Origin: Prosopocoilus inquinatus
Lineage: Eukaryota; Arthropoda; Insecta; Coleoptera; Lucanidae
Assembly: GCA_036172665.1 (NCBI GenBank)
Contig: CM069875.1
Coordinates: forward strand, 11,116,001 to 11,180,000
Direction of reading: 5' to 3'
DNA: 64,000 bases
Positions 11,674-24,657 of this stretch are shown here, piece after piece (the stretch's first letter is position 1; every line of letters begins with the position of its first letter). Position numbers and translations under genes: made by a program. The notes under the pieces were generated by a model. That model was given only the letters and a program-made list of their open reading frames with translations, was not told the origin of the DNA and ran no database searches.

Positions 11674-12290
11674 TAGAGGTGGGCGATACGGGAAATTGTG
11701 TATCAAATTTCGAAACTATTTCTGTACCGAAACCTATCGATATATCGAATATCGATACGTATCGAAATGTATAGACATATCGAATATCGATACGTATATA
11801 GAGTTTGCGCAAACACATCGTTACGTTATAAAATTTAAAGTACAATTACTGTTTAAAAATGAACAGAAGAAGCGCCGTATTCAAATATTATCTAAATTTA
11901 AACCTACATTTCTCAAATTCTGTGCTTTTCCATTCCCTTCTAAAATATTAACTACCTTTTCTAAATTATAACGATGCATTTATAACGTAAAGGTGCCTCT
12001 GCGCAAACTCTCTAATGAGTATCGATTACCGATACGTATCGAATTGTCCGATCGATACGTATCGATATATTGTTACGTTTCGAAATATTGGACAGAGATT
12101 TAAAAGGAAAATTATGATTTATGTTATAAAGACTTTATTTATTGACAGAAATATTAATTATTCAGCGTGTTCGGAGGTTAAACTTGTTTTTCGATCTACT
12201 ACATTATACGTGTCGGTATACCGATATCCGATAATATTTATCGCTATAGCTGGCGTATGGATGTCATATCGATATATCAACCCAGTCCTA
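11674..12290. mobile_element. hAT-like MITE, 617 bp
   Basis: The ends TAGAGGTGGGCGATAC and (reverse complement) TAGGACTGGGTTGATAT are hAT-like. They are flanked by 8-bp repeats, GTATTCCC (11666-11673) and GTATTCTC (12291-12298), with one mismatch. The sub-terminal parts are dense in ATCGATACGTATCG-type palindromes. Related pieces lie at 59791-60121 and about 61525-61720. The open frames inside are chance. Confidence 0.75.
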
Positions 12291-12640
12291 GTATTCTCAT
12301 TCTGTCTCAGCCCGGTGCAATAAAAGGAGACAGATATGCTTTGAGAATGCTCTAGAATAATGAACAACTAAGGAACAATACCAAATTTCAAGAATTAAAA
12401 AAAATCCAAGTATCTCAGGAGCAAAGCATTTTGGACACAATTTATCAAAAGAAAATTCCATTGGTATGCGAAGTTCTATTGATTTTTATAGTATTTTATA
12501 TTATAAGCCAGGTAAAACAGTTTTTACTGGCGATAGGAGAATGATAAGAAGGAGAATTGACATTGTCATTTTCTTGAGCCAGTAAAAATGGCTACATAGC
12601 GAATATTGTATAATTATTTATTTGTTACATAATTATAAAT

Positions 12641-13108
12641 ACAGGGTGATTCAGAATAAGTGTCCGGTCCGTTAGGAGCGTCTTCACTAAGGTCATGCAA
12701 GTGTGAAATTGCAAGAAATAATTCTGTCAGAGGCATTTCAGAAATCAACCTCCTTTGAATCCAAAATGGAAATTATGATTCATTTCTTACGTATACATAC
12801 CCAAGTCTGAAATTCGAATGAAAGAATTGCGTATTATACATTTTTCTCCGCAGAAAGTCATAAATAAAAACGTTTTAGTTTAGTTTCAAGGTAAACGCTA
12901 GTGTTTCGTTCTATTTCACGCGAGTTTATTGCTCATGTGATGCAATACATCTGCATTAGTGCCGATCAATCAATTTATATCTGCATATTCAATGCATTTT
13001 ATCTCAAAAACTATGGATATTAGACCGCATATGCATATAGATTTTTGTTTTCTTTTTCTGTGTACTATCTGTGGTTGATGGATCGGACACTTATTTAGAT
13101 ACAATTCG
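12641..13108. mobile_element. CAGGGTG-type TIR element, about 0.47 kb
   Basis: The left end, ACAGGGTGATTCAG then ATAAGTGTCCGGTCC, is matched inverted at about 13078-13108 (ATAAGTGTCCGATCC on the minus strand). It is non-coding, and the class is unresolved. The stretch 12291-12640 before it shows only a short hairpin around 12510-12590. Confidence 0.5.
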
Positions 13109-13502
13109 GTAGATTTGATTTTTTAAGCTTACAATTATTGAAATTTTGATTTAAACTATGAAATAACCAGGCATTTTTGAATAGAGGGACAAGAGTCGTT
13201 TGCGGAAATGATGTCACAATGTCGCAATTCTCAAACGATTAGTGTAATTTTGTATGAAAAATTTGTCAAAAATAAACTAGGTTTTTAAAAAATTTACCGA
13301 GTATATCTTCACTTTTCATCAAAGGCAAGATAAATCTTTGTCTATCAATTAAAATGTCAGTTTTCATTCTAGACATTAAAAATATTCACATACGTCTTTT
13401 ATCAAAGGTGTCGAATAAATTAATTCTTGAAGAGAATTTTTAATAAAATACAAGTCAAGTACAAATCTGCAAGCTAATGACGACCAACTTTGTTCCTCGG
13501 GA

Positions 13503-13622
13503 TTGTACTACGACGCTCAACGTAAATGATACTCCTGTATGCGAACCACACCCTTAAGAACATTCAGCGTAAGGGCTACCAAACTGTCAAATGGTATCGT
13601 TTATGGTGAGCGTCGTTGTACA
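13503..13622. mobile_element. Small palindromic MITE, about 120 bp
   Basis: The ends TGTACTACGACGCTCA and (reverse complement) TGTACAACGACGCTCA continue into inverted GTAAATGATAC and GTTTATGGT blocks. It is non-coding. Confidence 0.55.
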
Positions 13623-13950
13623 TACATACAATAAAATTCATGCATAAACGAAGTAAAAGGTGGATTTAATCAAATTGAAAATCCATCGATTACTCTTTCA
13701 CTCAATTAAGGAAAAAGCTATAATATAAAGAATAAACAGAAATCTAAAGTCTCGCAGGTTTTCGGTAGTATAAAATAGTGTCAAATGGTAGATCGATAAA
13801 AAATGTTAAAAATTGGTACATCTATAGAAAAACTGGTAGGGTTGGCAACACTGCAACGTACATCTTAATGCATTATGTTTATTTCGTATTAACTCGTAAA
13901 ATTATTACTAGCCTGCTGTCAATTTTATAAGTTAGTATAGCCAGTAAATG

Positions 13951-14311
13951 AAACATATTCCTGATACTTAAATGAAGTTTAAGTGTTAGTCTATGGTTTA
14001 AGTGTCAATTAACTGTTAATCAGCATGTATTTGACATTACACTCACCGTACCTACCCAAAAGTCATATTCTAAACACGACTTCTATACTACTTAGAAGTC
14101 GTGTTTAGAATATGACTTTTGGGTTTTCAAAAGTTTTTCCCAAAAGTCATATTCTAAACACGACTTCTATACTACTTAGAAGTCGTGTTTAGAATATGAC
14201 TTTTGGGTAGGTACGGTGAGTGTAATATCAAATACATGCTGATTAACACTTAATTGACACTTAAACCATAGACTAACACTTAAACTTCATTTAAGTATCA
14301 GGAATATGTTT
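13951..14311. repeat. Near-perfect 361-bp inverted repeat with two inner hairpins
   Basis: The outer arms (13951 onward and back from 14311) match almost base for base over about 180 bp. The centre, near 14131, is TTTTCAAAAG. Within each arm lies a further perfect hairpin of about 68 bp, built from CCCAAAAGTCATATTC, AAACACGACTTC and their complements. The very low divergence points to a recent origin or ongoing correction between the arms. Confidence 0.85.
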
Positions 14312-14986
14312 TATATTTTGTTGAACTTCTATCAAATATGATTTCAATTTAAGCTCTGCTTTTAGGCGCTTTCTTTCGCTCACAAAATCGTGATAAAAAC
14401 GTGTTTTCATTCAAAATCAGACATTCTTTTCTTTGAAACTCTCTATTTTTGAAACTTGTTTGGATTGAATTATGGTTATTTACAAATGAACTGTCGATCA
14501 AAAATTCAAGTCAGGTGTTTTGTTGCAACAACTACGAAATTCAGGTCCAAACTATTCGAAACACGATTCAAGCTTTTAAGCGAAAGAAAGCACCTTATAA
14601 TATTGGTGCGACTAGTCATCAATAATCTAACAGCATGCTTTCTTTTATTTTCGGATTTTGCAAACGTTTTGTGACACGTATCTTTAACTGCACATTCCTA
14701 CGCTGATAAGGCCGAAATCGCCTAAAAACTTATTGCCGATTTCCACTGATTACTTTGTTTCCATAAAATCAGTCAAGCTGTTCGAGAAAGTAAAATAGAA
14801 CAGAGTAGATTTCTTTGGAAATTACTTTAGAAGAACACAAATTAAAACCTATAAGTATGTATAATTAAATAATAACACTGACAGACAAAAATGACCTTAG
14901 TAAAAGTTAAATGGAATTGAATGGGTTATTTTGTTTCTACAACTAGCCTGTAACTAATCTGCAATTTTAAAAAATATCAGTCACCC
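14312..14986. other. No gene; weak inverted repeat
   Basis: A weak inverted pair (GGCGCTTTCTTTCGCT near 14365 and its complement near 14580) suggests an old foldback element of about 0.25 kb. The 72-codon plus-strand frame here has no recognisable features. The rest is AT-rich. Confidence 0.3.
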
Positions 14987-15373
14987 TCAGTTCTGTTGCA
15001 ACAGCAGTTTAGTTCATTGGAACTGCGAATCTTTTAGCCCATGATGTTCATAAACTAACACACTGCGCACAGCAAACACTAGAAGTCCAGGTTTTGTACA
15101 AATTTGACACCGGAAAGCCAAAATAATCAAAATAACAGTTTTTAACTAATGGTGTCTCAAACTACTTTTAACAGTAAGTTGATGACAATGTAACAAAGGT
15201 TATCAGTATGGTTTACACACACACTGGGCTCCTTATTATGACGTATAGAAACACCAATCACCAAAAAACCATTTTAATTTCAATAATTTAATGTTAATAT
15301 ATCGGAAACACATATCGATAAGCGAAATTCGCCTAATCAATTTAGTCAATGTTTAATGAAAACTGAGGGTGAT
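14987..15373. mobile_element. Possible MITE with 12-bp TIRs
   Basis: TCACCCTCAGTT near 14987 and AACTGAGGGTGA near 15362-15373 form a perfect 12-bp inverted pair about 390 bp apart. There is no coding content and no clear target duplication. Confidence 0.35.
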
Positions 15374-17695
15374 TGAACAAAATTAAGTATGAGGTTTATA
15401 TGCAGGTAGGTAGTAGTGTTTAAAAAAACTACTCGATTTTGTTTAACAAAATCACTGTTTATCAGTGTAATGTTTAATTGTATTAAATAAATAAAAAAAT
15501 GAGGGTATCTTTTAATATGCACTCACGATTTTTTGACTTTCAGAGTATGTTAAGGGGGCATTTTTGTTGGTATCACTAAGAAATATGGTCGTTAGAAAAA
15601 TTGGGTTTCACGATTATTGTTTCTGAAGATCAGAGCTCTCATTAGTAAATATTATGAATGATTTAATTTTCTTTAACCTCCGACCGTGATAAGTATTCTT
15701 CCAAATTACATGTACGTAACCTAATGAAAAAACCCTACTAGAAAGTGAAAAGATTGTGAATGCTTTATATCTATTGAGCGTAGAAGTAATTTCTAGGCTA
15801 ATAGCTCAAAAAATAAAAAAAATCAACTAGATTTAAGAATTTCTATTAAAAGCATAAAAGACCAACAAATCTGCATGTCAGTAGAGTTGTACCTAGAGTA
15901 CCTAACAAGATTTTGAGTAATCACTATAAATTTCTGAAGGTTTAAAAACCAAATTATAATAACAATTCCGTTTTGTACGTAATTTGCGCAATCCTTTAAA
16001 GTAAATTTTAATGTTTTCGAAGTAGATAAAGTGTATATATTAAAAAAAAAACTTACAAGTAGATCCTGTTGGCAAAAAGAACGCAGGCAGTCATTGTTTA
16101 CGTGTATTAATTAATTTCGTGCGCGTTAATTAATTTAAGCTAGCGGCTTTTAATGTGATATTAAACATATCACATTGTTTAACACTAACTGCGACGATGT
16201 GTAAATAGGTACTTGATGATTTACTGTAGTTGTAAACATTAGGCGCATTGAGTAATACAGAGGAGCATCACAAGTTTTTATTTGTGTGGATATTATATGT
16301 ACGCACTGGCTTATCAGTTAGTAAATAGCATTAGTAAATATTCTCTATTTTTGTTGTTCTATAAATACGTAAAAATACGAATTTGTAGCTTTGGACGTTC
16401 ATAGCGTGTACTTAGATGATTGGCGTTTCTTTTTTAATGGGCATAGACACCATCAGGTATACCTTCGCGCTTGCCTGAAGACGTAAGTCTGCGCGCAAGT
16501 ACGATACACACGTTAATTTTAGAGTGTGGCATATGACTTCATGATTAATTTCTCTCATTTTCTCCAAAAGGAGTTAATATCTATCTTCCTTTTTTATTTT
16601 TTTCACATACTCTTTAAATTTCACTTTCCGTGGACGTACATTTTGCCTGTGTCTTATACAAAATCCTCAAGATTGAATTTTTGAAATGAAAAGGACAGTA
16701 CGTTAGGCTAGTATACACATGTTCAAATCTACCTGTGAGTCTGCTCGAAAAATCAAGAGTCGTCATATTGCTTCAGTTCAGGGACTCGTCTGCAATATGG
16801 ATAGAAAGTATTTCATGCTTATGTGCAAAGCATGCTACAAGAACCAAAAAATGTCGCTGTTTCAACTTAATAATGAGATTTAACTAAGAATTTTCACCAC
16901 AGAAATCACTACTCATTGTACGAACCAGTAAAATTTTCAGATGTAATACGATGAGTAATCAAAGTTATGCAGATTATTTTTGTGGTGATGCTACGAATGT
17001 CGACGGCGCTGATATATGAATTCGACAGCGCCGTTGACATGAGCTGCATCACCGCATGCTGTCGAATTTGACTACGAATCGTATTCGCAAAGACTATTTA
17101 ATGAATCAATCCTTCAATCCCGTTTTACACAAATTAAAGAAACATTTTAATTTGTTTAAAATTATCACTTAAAAGTACTGGTACAATATTCGCTGTAACT
17201 TGTACGAGTACAATTACCGCTGAAATTTTTTTATAACCATGGAAATGATTAAAATTAAGTTTTTTCGCTGGTTAATGAACATGAACTAACAGATGAATTA
17301 AATAGTCGGAACAATTTTAACAATGAAAAAATGCCGTTGATATAGCCATATAAGCCATATAGCTTATTGATACAGTCAGCAATGATGGCTACATAATACG
17401 CACGTCCAGGTAGACTTTGAAAGAAAATGTTACATTTCCTTAAGTTTAATTTTTTTCAACTGTTTAAACTAATTCTCTTTTTTTCTTTAATAATAGTAAT
17501 AGTGATAAAAATGGCTGAATTTTGTCTTAGCTTTCCTTTTTTTTTCCCGTAAAAGTAAATTTAGTTTTTATTTCTTTTTCAATACATAAATATAAATTTT
17601 GATTTTCTTAAAGTATTGCTCTACTTTTTTGAAGTTAGTGAAACAAATGTAGTTATAAAAACATACAGCCGTGATGGAAATGGGCGAATTTACTG
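15374..17695. other. No gene; one strong hairpin at 16983-17053
   Basis: This is AT-rich non-coding sequence. The exception is a 71-bp inverted repeat at 16983-17053 with arms GGTGATGC, then GTCGACGGCGCTG, and their complements, GC-richer than its surroundings. It may be a tiny MITE or an RNA hairpin. Confidence 0.5.
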
Positions 17696-20600
17696 TACTG
17701 GGTGGTTCAAAAGTAATGGGACACAAAGTCACAGTGAATTCCTGACAATAAAATATTGTAACTTACCTGAACTCTAAAAGTCTGATAAAAAAGGAGCTAC
17801 AATTTTAAGTTTAATTTTCTTCAATACTTCAACTAATAATAAATTCTTGACATATTGCTTTCAAATTGACATAATGGTATTTTACCACAGATATAAATTA
17901 ATCCAAGTTTGGGTTTTGGGTTTGTGCGACTCATTCGTCAATTTGTCCAAACTGATTTTTGCTCTTTTTTAAAATATGATAATTTATAGCCAAAACATTT
18001 TTTCTTTTAATTTTAATTGATGCACTGGAATATACAGGCTACTTTTGAAAGTGTGCCTGAAAATGAATTTCGATTACAATATGAAACAGATCTAAAAGAT
18101 GCAGATTCATTTTTATTTTGAAACGAAAAATAGTTTCTTAAATTACTAAAAATTGGTACACGTTGGTGGTTTTGTATTTCCATATTTTAACAAAGGTGAC
18201 ATTTTCCCTTAGTTGTGACATTAGTTTTTTGTTTCAAATTTAATAATCAAAACCACAAAGACGTGTTTTTTCTGAAATATTATGTTTTTAATCTTAATAA
18301 TTGAATTAAAGAAATTTTCTTCTTCACCAGTGTCGCCAAGACATTTGATTTGTGCAGCATTCAATCGTAAAAAAGCCCAGATTCTGTTTTCAGCTATACT
18401 TCCGAAAACCTATATTAACATCTATACACAGTTATAATGAAAAATGGTTTCGTAACCAATATCAAACAAGTAAAAAAAAAAATGTGTTAGGTATTTTAAT
18501 AGCAAATAAGAAAACGAAACAATCAATTCTCAGATCAAGAATAAAAAGTAAGAAAAAAAAAACAAAGACGAAATTTAATTTCTATTTTATTTTGAATTTG
18601 ACTTCAGAAATATACATTAAAAATGAGTTAGATACGGTTCTATTCTATAAGTCACAAGAAAAATCAAACCGCGCAACCAGTGGCGTAGCAATAGGCGTTG
18701 CAGGAGTGGCAAGGCAACTCGATGCCAAGACACCACAAGAGTTGTCAGTTTGAAATCAAGAATTTTAAATTTCAAAAATACTTCCCACAATTGATTTTCT
18801 TTTCTCATCGATCTTATATTTAATTTCCACTACCATGGCCTGTTGCTGAATTATAACTTCTAACCAAGTCGCCAGTGATTTTAAAATTTGAATTTCAATT
18901 AAATGTCAAAACTGTACCAAAAATTTCAATAAACATAATTTATTTAAAGTAATTTTTATGGTACAATACAATATTTTTATTGGATTTAGTTTAATGTATA
19001 GTCAAATTGTATTCACATAACCTACAATCTTGTCGCCTTGACGTAAGGTCAAACATCTGTCGAATAAATAAATCAACAAAATACATTCGGTTGCAGTATT
19101 GGAAATAATGAAATTGAAGGAACGGAAATGTTTACAGCTTGACAATGACAGCCGTCATGTGAAAACATCATTGACAAGTAATATTTGACATTTCATATGT
19201 TAATTAGAGCGTTGGATATTTCTGATTAATTTATCTAAAATTATTTTTACGGTACAGCAAAATATTAAAATTAAAATAATATTTAATTGCATTAATTGTA
19301 TTTACATACTCTATAATCTTGTCACTCTTAACGTTATGTCAAATATGTATCTGCCAAGTAAATAAATCAACAAAATAATGCACTTAATTTTATTAGCAAC
19401 TAATATATTGAAATATGTTGAATATAAATTTTGGTGTCCATAATTCGTATTTATTTTGTATTTTGACAAAATAACTCTAACTAAAATTACGCTCGAAAAA
19501 TAGTATTGACTTTGCCATTTAAAGTTTGGACAGCAAGAAGAGTTGCTATTAGATTTCAATTTATTAAATTTGACTTGATTTCAAATCGATTTTTTATGTT
19601 TTGACAGAAACAAAACCTCAATAACAACCTAATTTAAATACCAAACTTGTCTAAATGCACATGATATGTCAAATTGTCTGGATTTTAGTAGTACAAAGTC
19701 CAGCACTGTTTATCGGGTGCTTTCTTAACTTTTTCAAAATGTGAAGTTACTTGTTAAAAAAAGGCTCCAGTAAACATGTTGCTACCCGGTGGCCTGATTT
19801 CTAGTTGTCATTACGCGCAACTCAAATAGAAACTCAAACACTGTGAAGAACAATATATTTTATATTTCTAATGGTATAAAGCGGCTTTTTTTCTTACAAA
19901 TAAAACATTCAAGGAGTCATATAGCATATATTTTCTTACCGCGAAGGGGGCCCTGGGTTGCAACCCATAAAGACCATATCTAAATCCGCGCCTGAGCAGA
20001 TAGCATCATTCTTGCCTTTAAATTCTTGCCTGTTTTTTGACTTTCTTGTGAGCAGACTTTGTAACTTTTAAAAAGAAAATGTTATTATCCCATCTCTTGT
20101 AAACCGATATGATATACTTGTTCAATAGCGGTAAAGTAAACTATTTGTGAGATATTTGCCATTTTATCTTTGAATGCAACGTGGATTTCATGATAGTGTT
20201 CTGGTCCGAAGGAACCTTCATATCGTTGGTGAATCCACGAAACCTCATATGAGAAATAAACAAATTTTACAGAAATAAAGAAAAACTACTCCTAATTAAT
20301 TTGATGTTTATTTGATATTACGGAATAAAAATTATCATTCATAATGAATACTAGACGGACCGTTCAGAGTTTGAGTTAGAGCGATGCGCTTCAGTATGTA
20401 TAAGAGTGAAAACCAGAATAAGTGGTATCGCAAATATACGAACTCGGCCGAAAGCTTCACATAGCGCCGAAAGCGTTCTGCTTTCTATTTTTTTCTTTGC
20501 GTGTAAAAATGTATTCAACATGCAGAAACATTGTTTCTACTAAATTTATACGAAATTTAAAATCGAATTCAGCTCCAAGCGGGTAAACAACCTTAAGATA

Positions 20601-20752
20601 ATATGTCAAAAATTGAAATTAAAATTTTAGTTAATGCCCTCTATTCCTTTATTATGATCTTTTGATCTAGGTGAGTTTAGCTAAATCGAAATATTTTGTT
20701 GCCAAGAATTCACTGTTGCTCTATGTTGCATTACTTTTCAACCACCCTGTAT
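17696..20752. mobile_element. Possible 3-kb non-autonomous TIR element
   Basis: TACTGGGTGGTTCAAAAGT at 17696 and its diverged inverted counterpart ending at 20752 (TACAGGGTGGTTGAAAAGT on the minus strand) match over about 55 bp, including CAGTGAATTC. No transposase is visible between them. The 133-codon frame at 18352-18753 is low-complexity Lys-rich. The pair could instead be two unrelated copies of the same short element. Confidence 0.4.
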
Positions 20753-21796
20753 AAGCAGACTCGCTTGATCTTTGATCAGTTAAAATTTAGGGAGCAATAA
20801 GTGCGAATCTTGTGACTAGTAAAAGAGGTAGTCTACTAAGTGTTATTTAGTAGATAGCTGTTGTAGATTATTATTCTTGGTTTCTACTGTGTAAAACGAT
20901 TGTTTTAGTTAAAGTTAATTAAACGACGGTATTTTTTTGTGAACCCCGAAGTCGTAATAGTATATTTTTGAAATAATAAAGGACTGAAATAATAAAATGA
21001 TAATTGCTGATAAAGTTTTAAAGTTTTCCTTTTAATTTCTTAATTTTGAGTTCGTGATATTCTTAAGGCTCTAGCAAAAGAAGAAGAAAAAGCAGAATTA
21101 TTATAGGTATTGTGAAAAATGTTGATACCAAATTAATATAAAGACCTAAGAAATGAAAGAATTTCATCACTAAATATAAACTAATAAGAAGAAGTAATTA
21201 AATTGCACAAGAAACAAAACGCCTGAATCACTCCCATATCGGCGTACTTTAAAGTAAAACATTTTGAAAACATGTGATGCTCCAAATTATAAAAACACTT
21301 TGACCAGTGTACTTTGGAATTTCAATCGGCGCAGATTGTAATTCAACTTTTAATTTATTCAGTATTTATACAATTCTGACTATATTTAGTTTATAAACCA
21401 TAAGACTATTCGTGTTTTTTGTAAAAATTAATAATAATGAAGTAACAATTTATAATTTAAAGTGAAAAGATTTTGATGTATCAAAGAGAAACTTATCGAT
21501 GAAATAAAATTGGGTTTATAATTTTTTATTATAAAACTATTATACTTTTGGATAGTTAGAAATTAGTGGACTTCTGTGGAGGTGTTTTGAGTTTTTTTCT
21601 TACAACATTTAATAAGAACACTATGAGCTATACAATGTGTCCTCTATGTTTTGTAATGAAATGAAGTTAAGATTAGAAAAATGTGAAACACATAAATGTC
21701 TGCGGCTTAATAGCAACTGCCAATCAATTATTTAAGGATTTATAGAATTATCAATCCTCCAGACATTTTTATAATATGATGATTGAAATACAAACA
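20753..21796. other. No gene seen
   Basis: AT-rich sequence without recognisable coding or repeat structure. Confidence 0.5.
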
Positions 21797-21836
21797 CAGT
21801 AGACTCCCGACTCTCGACTATCCACCAACTGGTTTA

Positions 21837-22343
21837 GGCTGGTCGTTCTTTGGATGCGTTTTCGTCCGAATTATTTTAGACAGAAATCGGACGAATAATT
21901 TCGTCAGAATTTCGCATATGTGGTACCGTTCACTAGACAAGTTTTTGCATTGCACGGAGGAAATCATACGCAGTGATTTATATCATATCAGTATTCATTT
22001 CAACTGCCACTTCCTGCCACAATTTTCTCTGCATGTCCCTTATGTGATATGACTTGTGAGTCACATCCCATAAAGACGTTTTTTGACCTGTTGTATTAAT
22101 TAATTTATCAACATCCATCACAAATTTATTTATCCAAGGTGCCTTTCGTCAGAACAACTGCGAAAAATGCCATTTATTTCGGATAGTTCGTACATCGGAT
22201 GGTTTCGTCCGAATTCGGAGGAATCATTTCGGATGCTGTGGACGCCTTTCCATAAGTTTCAATAACGTGAGAGCATTCGCACTTTTTCGTCCGATTTCTG
22301 ACGAAATCTATTTGAATTAAACGCATCCAAAGGACGACCGGCC
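21837..22343 (-). mobile_element. PIF/Harbinger-like element, 507 bp
   Basis: The TIRs GGCTGGTCGT..TTTGGATGCG and GGCCGGTCGTCCTTTGGATG (inverted) are flanked on both sides by TTA (21834-21836 and 22344-22346), the usual Harbinger target. On the minus strand at about 22050-21935 a broken frame reads like a Myb/SANT-type piece (KLWQEVAVEMN, then FLRAMQKL), the accessory protein family of Harbinger elements. The plus-strand frame across it is chance. Confidence 0.6.
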
Positions 22344-22369
22344 TTAACCGACTCTACGAATTCGTTTGT

Positions 22370-22562
22370 CTCTATTCTCAATATCGTGCAAGTAGCCTGC
22401 AATGCACGGGCCCGGAACGAGCTCTACACGTGCTGCTCGGCAAATAATGTAACCTACGAATTCAAATGCATTTGAATCCATAGATTACATTATTTGCCGC
22501 GCACGTGCAGACCCCCGTTCCGCATCCGTGCATTGCACGCCGCAGGGTAGTGAGAATAGAGC
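22370..22562. mobile_element. Palindromic MITE, 193 bp
   Basis: An almost complete inverted repeat centred near 22466: CTCTATTCTCA at the left, TGAGAATAGAG at the right. Inner blocks CGTGCAATGCACGG-like and CAAATAATGTAA are mirrored. The right half recurs at 31084-31160. Confidence 0.7.
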
Positions 22563-22660
22563 TTTAACCGACCCTTTAAAAAAATGCCGCGTTGTCCGAT
22601 CCAGACATAAAAATCGCGTTTTATTAAATAATTAAAATCTACTTAACGATATAACTTTAA

Positions 22661-22898
22661 TGGCCGTTTGCACCATGTCTAGTTAAAAATTAAACCAGGT
22701 TTAACAGTAAACCCAGTTTGCACCGCGGCTTAAACCGTAGTTAAAAACTCGCTAAACCAACTCAACGTTAAACCATCACGGGCGGCGGATTAAATTGAGT
22801 TGGTTTAGCGAGTTTTTAACTACGGTTTAAGCCGCGGTGCAAACTAGATTTACTGTTAAACCTGGTTTAATTTTTAACTAGACATGGTGCAAACGGCT
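22661..22898. mobile_element. Palindromic MITE, about 238 bp, with an empty-site copy in the window
   Basis: The ends GGCCGTTTGCACCATG and (reverse complement) AGCCGTTTGCACCATG continue inverted through GTTTAACAGTAAA and GCTAAACCAACTCAA. The second copy of the host repeat, at about 31264-31280, lacks it: the sequence runs straight from ACGATATAACTTTA into CGTCAATTTAATG. The MITE is therefore an insertion. Confidence 0.8.
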
Positions 22899-23744
22899 AT
22901 ATGTCAATTTAATGTAGAAGAGAGTGACATCTATTTCTCATAGAAACGTTCCTGTATTGTTTCTTGATTATTTTAATTATAACTTCAGTTAGAGATGTCT
23001 TTAACCATGAAATGGGAATACGGAATAAGTGTTCATTTTCAAATCCGGTAGCATTAACTGTGAAAATCTTGTTTCGAAAAAAGGTTGTCGCAGTGTTAAA
23101 ATTGGATGTAACCCAGCTTTAAAATGTCTTCATAATATAAATCGTATCTAGAAGAATGTTAATTACAACTCAGTCACAAATTAAATAATTTTTGTACATA
23201 AGAAGTTGTAATGTTCCTCTCTGAGATCACCGGGCAGCAATTCTTGCACCAATGTCATGTGGAAAATGTTATGCATCTTCAGGTAATAATTTGTGGCACT
23301 TTCCAACAGAAAGCTCAAACTAGTCAAATTGATTGTGATAACGAGCGAATAGAGATTTAAAGAGCATTTTTCACTGCATATATTGCACTTTCCATAACCT
23401 TAGCAGTATGTTTTCATAGTTAACTGTTCTTCGGAAGATACTCCAGTTTGTCGAAACATTTGTACCTCCTGCTAATGCAGGTTGTCTTCAAATATTTTAT
23501 AGTCAACAATACAGCGGCAAATTCAGTTCTAAACTCTTCCAAGCACTTTCGGTACTCCCCTGGCTTTTGAACCGTTATTTACCAAAATTATTTTTCAATC
23601 ATAAATCTTTTCTGGTTCAATGTAAACACCAAACTGTTGTAGTTATTTATTTTACAAGTTTAGAATTTAAGAAAGTTTATGCATTCTCGGGATATCTCTG
23701 AAGCATTAGCATATTTGTTTACGTTATTAATTTGGTAATATGAT

Positions 23745-24657
23745 ATGGGGGCATCTTGGAAAGGAAAGAAACGGCAGAGACGGCAGTCTCCCAGGGGCTT
23801 CGCAGAAGACGAAACGTGTCGGTAAATGGGACCACGGATGGGCCTGGTGATATATGTGGTGGCCGCGGTGTGTTGCCGGGCATTGGCTAGAGGTTGTCTG
23901 CAGAATATGACCTGAGATGGTATGTTCTGGCAGAAGCGTTAGGGCGGTACATCCTCACGATTGGCAATACGGTTTGAGGGTCATGAGTCATGAGTTATGC
24001 GGAGGTATTCTGGTAGCAGAATACTGTCCGGGACGCGATCCGGGGTTTGCCAGAGAATACTACCGCGCACCAGCATACGGTATCGGGGTTCTTGCCGCGA
24101 CGTGCAAGCAGCGCCGATGAAGAGCACGATACCGGCAAAGCTATTAGCTGTATTCTCTGTGAGTGGGAATTCGGTTGATTGCATTCCTGACCAGGTGATA
24201 GCATTGAGCTATCCAGAAAGGTCTGACATGATGATGTCATTGGACCGGTACGGAGTGGTGCTTCACACTTACGCAGTCGATGACATCAACTAATCCTGAG
24301 AACGTATGCTCGGGAGGTAAGGTATGCTAATATCCATCGGGAGGGGTGAGTTTTGTATCCACAGGTGAATGTGGGGGGTAATTCATGCGAAGATAAGAAG
24401 TCAACGTGCGAGGATGACTTCTCCAGTGTCCAATATCATCATGAGGGAGCTACAGCTTCTAGATTCGCCGCTGAAGCAGGTGGGGCCGGGAAAACGGCCC
24501 CGGGAAGTGGGCTGTTCCATTTTACTGAATAGAGACTCGTAAAGGGTTACTTATAATTTGCATGGTCCTTATCGAATTTGAATGCGATGCCCCGAGGCTA
24601 AGACGTTTACCTTAAGCGCCTGTTGCGGTCAGGGAAGCGAGAAAAAAAGAAAGAACA
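23745..24657 (+). other. GC-rich island, probably a retroposed or LINE-derived segment
   Basis: Its base composition is clearly unlike the AT-rich neighbours (for example GGGGCCGGGAAAACGGCCCC near 24482). It ends in an A-rich run (AGAAAAAAAGAAAGAAC, 24641-24657), as expected of a plus-strand retroposed sequence. Overlapping open frames of 67-98 codons on both strands look like by-products of GC content. I could not recognise any protein or RNA family. No target duplication was found. Confidence 0.4.

Noticed and set aside
18352..18753. 133-codon plus-strand frame
   Set aside because: Lys-rich low-complexity translation of A-rich DNA inside a probable transposon frame, with no domain.
18676..19995. 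Possible hAT element from CAGTGGCGTAGC to CCGCGCCTG
   Set aside because: The ends resemble each other only over a few bases and no 8-bp duplication was found.
24226..24300. Possible box C/D snoRNA (ATGATGA near 24230, CTGA near 24295)
   Set aside because: The motifs are short and there is no convincing terminal stem or guide region. Chance occurrence in the GC-rich island is likely.
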